NCBI RefSeq assembly: GCF_016428855.1
Contig: NZ_JAELTN010000021.1
Location: 1 to 64,000 of the forward strand
DNA: 64,000 nucleotides
Reading direction: 5' to 3'
From: Pedobacter sp. ASV28
GTDB lineage: Bacteria > Bacteroidota > Bacteroidia > Sphingobacteriales > Sphingobacteriaceae
The translations under genes and the position numbers were made by a program. The notes under the pieces are model-generated. The model was not told the DNA's origin. It made no database searches and saw only the letters and a program-made list of their open reading frames with translations. Positions 61,432 to 64,000 of the stretch are shown here, in pieces (the stretch's first letter is position 1; each line of letters begins with the position of its first letter).

Positions 61432-62274
61432 TTAATTCTCTGTGTGGTCGTGAGTAAAGAGTTGTGGGAAATTATCGGCGATTTTCGAAGAGAATTCTCC
61501 AAACATCACATTGGGATTTTCTTTAATACTAAAACTGTTTTTGCCATTGAAAACCTGCATGAGGTCTACGAAGAGATGGATATTGCTCTGCCTATCTTTT
61601 CTAACTTTAGCGATACCCGCATTGTTGAGGTCAATAGTAACACTTCTTATGTTATTAAGGGTAGGGACATCGTATCCTCCAAAAAAACCAATGTGGTATT
61701 TGAATTGTTTTTTACCAGTAGGGTCGCCCTTTTGGTCGTCGCTAATGAGATTAGAATTACCCTCAAGACGGAAGAAAATATAACCTGAGTTCCAACCCCA
61801 GTACATTCCACCATTATCCATACTCCCTCCGGTTGCAGGATCTAATACACCAGTCCTCCTATCTATAGGCATAGTACTTCTTAGGCTATCCACTCCTAAG
61901 ATAAAGGTCAGTTTACTATAATCTCCTTCAGGCACCTTTACTTTGGCAAAACGTGTAGTCTTGTCGGAACCCTTAATTAAAAAATATGAGCTATCTTGTT
62001 TAACTACATATTCTTTTCCTTCATTGGTGGTTACCTTTACATTGCTGATAAAATATTGGATCATGCTCACGGTAAATGGCTCGCCTTTGGCATTGGTATA
62101 GGGTACGGCGGTATTGTTAAAGGTCAGGGTTCTGCCTCCAACAATGTTGTCGAATTCAATAGAAAGCGGGGCAAGATTGTCTTCCTGAAAATTGGGTGTA
62201 GGATCTTGTTTTTTGCTACAAGCACTTAAGAGTAGCGTTACAAGGGCGGTGAAATATAATAGGTTTTTTTTCAT
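61432..62274 (-). CDS. MbnP-family copper-associated lipoprotein, complete copy
   Basis: A 280-residue MbnP-like protein with lipobox Cys19 (LLLSACSKK). The family start PLSIEFDNIVGGRTL, the FTVSMIQYFISNVKV segment, and the ending HLFVDLMQVFNG are visible. Trp159 and Trp161 in GMYWGWNSGYIFF are good candidates for the residue that a MauG-like partner could turn into kynurenine for Cu(I) binding, as in the methanotroph MbnP/MbnH pair. The ending EFSSKIADNFPQLFTHDHTEN has His for metal. Five bases separate it from the MauG gene copy B upstream. Confidence 0.85.
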   Translation of the reverse strand: MKKNLLYFTALVTLLLSACSKKQDPTPNFQEDNLAPLSIEFDNIVGGRTLTFNNTAVPYTNAKGEPFTVSMIQYFISNVKVTTNEGKEYVVKQDSSYFLIKGSDKTTRFAKVKVPEGDYSKLTFILGVDSLRSTMPIDRRTGVLDPATGGSMDNGGMYWGWNSGYIFFRLEGNSNLISDDQKGDPTGKKQFKYHIGFFGGYDVPTLNNIRSVTIDLNNAGIAKVRKDRQSNIHLFVDLMQVFNGKNSFSIKENPNVMFGEFSSKIADNFPQLFTHDHTEN

Positions 62275-62279
62275 TTCTT

Positions 62280-63359
62280 TTATAAATGAGGGTTACTAAT
62301 ATTTTTGTTCGTTATAAATTCTTGGTCGGTAAGGCGGTTTAAAAAAGCCTTGATCGCTTCTCTTTCTAGAGAAGACAATGGGATACCCAATTGTCCATTG
62401 TTTTGGTATAACAGCTGATCTACAGTTGATGATGCTTTTACGCCACTGCTATAGTGTGTTAATACTTCGTCGATATTCGCAAACCGACCATCGTGCATGT
62501 ATGGGGCGGTAAGCATTATGTTGCGTAGCGATGGTGTTTTAAATTTTCCCAGGTCAAACGGATTGAAAGTCACCCTAAATCTACCTTGATAAGTCCCCTC
62601 TAAATCGTCGTTGAAATGGCTGTCAATACCATTGTTATGGTAGCTATTATCTGTAAATAATTCGCCACTGTGGCAACTTTTGCACTTTTGTTCTACGAGC
62701 TGCATGCCTTGTAGTTCTACAGTAGTGAGCTGCGCTCCATTTTCTTTTCTTTTGTACTTGTCGTAAACCGAATTACCCGAAATAAGTGTCCTTTGAAACT
62801 GGGCCAGTGCCTTAGCAACATTTGCCGATTTTATACCATCTTTAAAAGCAAGATTGAACTGTTTGACATACATTGGAATGGCTTTAAGCTCTGCTTCTAG
62901 TTCAAACAGATTTTGAAACATTTCATCAGGACTGGTGAGCGGACCAAAGGCTTGAGATTCTAGATTAGTAGATCCGCCATCCCAGAAAAGGCCATTTTTA
63001 GCCCAGGCCATGTTGATCAATGCAGGAGCACTGCGATGCAAAGTCGCTCCAGATAGACCTATGTTGTTTAGTGCTAAACCGTCTGTAAAAGCCAAATCTT
63101 GACGATGGCACGAGGCGCAGGAAAGCTGATTGTTGCCAGACAACCGCTTGTCATAGAAAAGCATCCTGCCAAGTTTAACACCTTCTTTAGTTAACGGATT
63201 ATCTACATCGTCTATAAATGCAGGTAAATTACTAGGGGCATTTGGTTGGTAAGACTCGTTTACTTGCTGGTCTATAATATCGGTTTCTTCCTTTTTACAA
63301 GAAGAAACCGATAATACTAGCGCAACAGCGATCAGGACAATTATCTTGGCGTTGACCAT
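62280..63359 (-). CDS. MauG/CCP-type di-haem cytochrome c peroxidase, copy B
   Basis: A 359-residue di-haem protein from ATG 63359 (GTG 63365 is in frame). Lipobox Cys21 (SVSSCKKEE). Haem sites C81-C84-H85 (CASCHRQ) and C226-C229-H230 (CKSCH), and LTAPYMHDGRF near the C-terminus. It is diverged from copy A, but the structure is parallel. The start lies 5 bases downstream of the preceding MbnP-like stop, mirroring the arrangement of copy A with the complete MbnP. Each pair probably acts together. Confidence 0.9.
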   Translation of the reverse strand: MVNAKIIVLIAVALVLSVSSCKKEETDIIDQQVNESYQPNAPSNLPAFIDDVDNPLTKEGVKLGRMLFYDKRLSGNNQLSCASCHRQDLAFTDGLALNNIGLSGATLHRSAPALINMAWAKNGLFWDGGSTNLESQAFGPLTSPDEMFQNLFELEAELKAIPMYVKQFNLAFKDGIKSANVAKALAQFQRTLISGNSVYDKYKRKENGAQLTTVELQGMQLVEQKCKSCHSGELFTDNSYHNNGIDSHFNDDLEGTYQGRFRVTFNPFDLGKFKTPSLRNIMLTAPYMHDGRFANIDEVLTHYSSGVKASSTVDQLLYQNNGQLGIPLSSLEREAIKAFLNRLTDQEFITNKNISNPHL

Positions 63360-63364
63360 GATCA

Positions 63365-64000
63365 CTATTTTACCAATGATACGCTAAAAACTTTTGTAGC
63401 ATAATTATTGGCCAAAGCAGTCATGGTACTAGCTTGTGCGGCACCCACTATTGGCGTGGCCATTACATCAATACCATCCAAAACCTTGGCTACATCGGCT
63501 TTAATATCAATGGCAGTAGATTTAGTGCTACCGATACTTAAGTTTTGAGGAAAGTTTAAGGTAACTGTTCTATAGTTGGTGTTTAGACCTGTTTCTATTT
63601 TTATAGTTTTGGCGATAGCATTTTCATTAGCTGTACCACCAATTGCAGTAAAAATATAGCTGGTGTGCCACATCCAGGAAACATTGGTCATGCCATTCAA
63701 CTGTGAAAGTTCACCAATTTGTAGGCTTAGGTTGTCATTGTATTTCGATTCAACACCTATACCAAATTTAATAGCTTTATATTCACCTGCAGGGATATTG
63801 CTTAATTCTACCAGTTCACGTTTATTGGCAGGATAGGTATAGTCTCCATCTTGTACGGCTACTGCAGATGTTTCTTCCAGTAAATAATAAGATTTGGGTA
63901 CATTATACTCTTCACCATTGGTTTTAACCAATACCACATTGCTTACCCAATATCTAAATTTATTGAACTTAAAAGTTTTAGTTCCGGTAGTTAGATCTGT
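63365..64000 (-). CDS. MbnP-family protein, N-terminus cut by window edge
   Basis: The frame runs to the end of the window, giving TDLTTGTKTFKFNKFRYWVS before the GTG at 63937, so that GTG is not the start. Visible segments are RYWVSNVVLVKTNGEEYNVP, GEYKAIKFGIGVESKYN, and NVSWMWHTSYIFTAIGG. The Trp pair in WMWHTSYIF aligns with YWGWNSGYIF of the other copy. The 3' end has a valine-rich tail TMTALANNYATKVFSVSLVK. It is the first gene in this part of the operon and pairs with the MauG copy B. Confidence 0.82.
   Translation of the reverse strand, partial: TDLTTGTKTFKFNKFRYWVSNVVLVKTNGEEYNVPKSYYLLEETSAVAVQDGDYTYPANKRELVELSNIPAGEYKAIKFGIGVESKYNDNLSLQIGELSQLNGMTNVSWMWHTSYIFTAIGGTANENAIAKTIKIETGLNTNYRTVTLNFPQNLSIGSTKSTAIDIKADVAKVLDGIDVMATPIVGAAQASTMTALANNYATKVFSVSLVK

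Noticed and set aside
61444-61788. Plus-strand frame of 114 residues
   Set aside because: Antisense to the MbnP-like gene, which has good motifs.
63365-63937. MbnP-like gene starting at GTG 63937
   Set aside because: The frame continues upstream to the window end with family-like sequence, so it is truncated by the window, not starting at that GTG.

Overview
The window looks like a chromosomal segment of a Bacteroidota bacterium of the Sphingobacteriaceae, most likely Pedobacter or a close relative. The evidence is AT-rich DNA, many genes with a short lipobox signal followed by Cys-Lys-Lys, a lack of clear Shine-Dalgarno sites, several TAnnTTTG -7 promoter elements, an archaeal/eukaryotic-type prolyl-tRNA synthetase, and families typical of this phylum (DUF4296, FISUMP, BtuG-like propellers, MbnP/MauG pairs). 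No tRNA, CRISPR array, transposase or prophage was seen. The order reads as a stable core chromosome with a few repeats.

Left part (1-24,700): an RsiV-like lipoprotein cut by the window edge, an SSAT-like acetyltransferase, YggS, a DUF4296 lipoprotein with MutS2, a PQQ-type sugar dehydrogenase, and a split CoA-transferase operon (scoA, DUF4260, scoB). A minus-strand module follows with sn-glycerol-1-phosphate dehydrogenase, an organophosphate-type MFS carrier and a HAD-IIA phosphatase. Then come a LysM protein with udk, Dps, UbiD, a FadL-like porin, a glycine/tyrosine-rich lipoprotein, ProS, a trans-sulfuration enzyme, a TIGR02757 protein and a YdeI-like protein. Two different palindromic repeats and one frameshifted gene fragment lie in 21,270-24,680.

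Middle part (24,700-41,530): dolichol-phosphate-mannose-type glycosyltransferase, POT peptide transporter, pdxH diverging from yqgE, purK-purE, a BaiN-like flavoprotein, an SDR, and a DUF4189-FISUMP surface protein. A large multi-PAS histidine kinase is flanked by two stand-alone receivers. The cysteine genes cysE-cysM and a beta-lactamase-fold serine hydrolase follow.

Cobalamin locus (41,760-50,456): a -7 element and a cobalamin riboswitch precede a TonB-dependent receptor, three propeller-type surface lipoproteins (the first two BtuG-like), a tandem pair of paralogous surface lipoproteins and a DUF6580 membrane protein. A strong terminator closes the locus. It reads as one vitamin B12 capture operon, with no ABC importer in the window.

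Right part (50,470-64,000): a class III-type sirtuin without zinc cysteines, a beta-barrel protein, a Tat-exported molybdenum hydroxylase operon (2Fe-2S, FAD and Moco subunits), RNase P RNA with two identical 16-base palindromes, and an MHS-family transporter. The last 6.4 kb is a minus-strand operon with two MbnP/MauG-type di-heme pairs, a Cys-motif outer-membrane protein, a Met/His-containing lipoprotein, a YHS protein, SCO and a cytochrome c. This looks like an envelope copper-handling and electron-transfer system and is one of the two most interesting regions, with the cobalamin locus.
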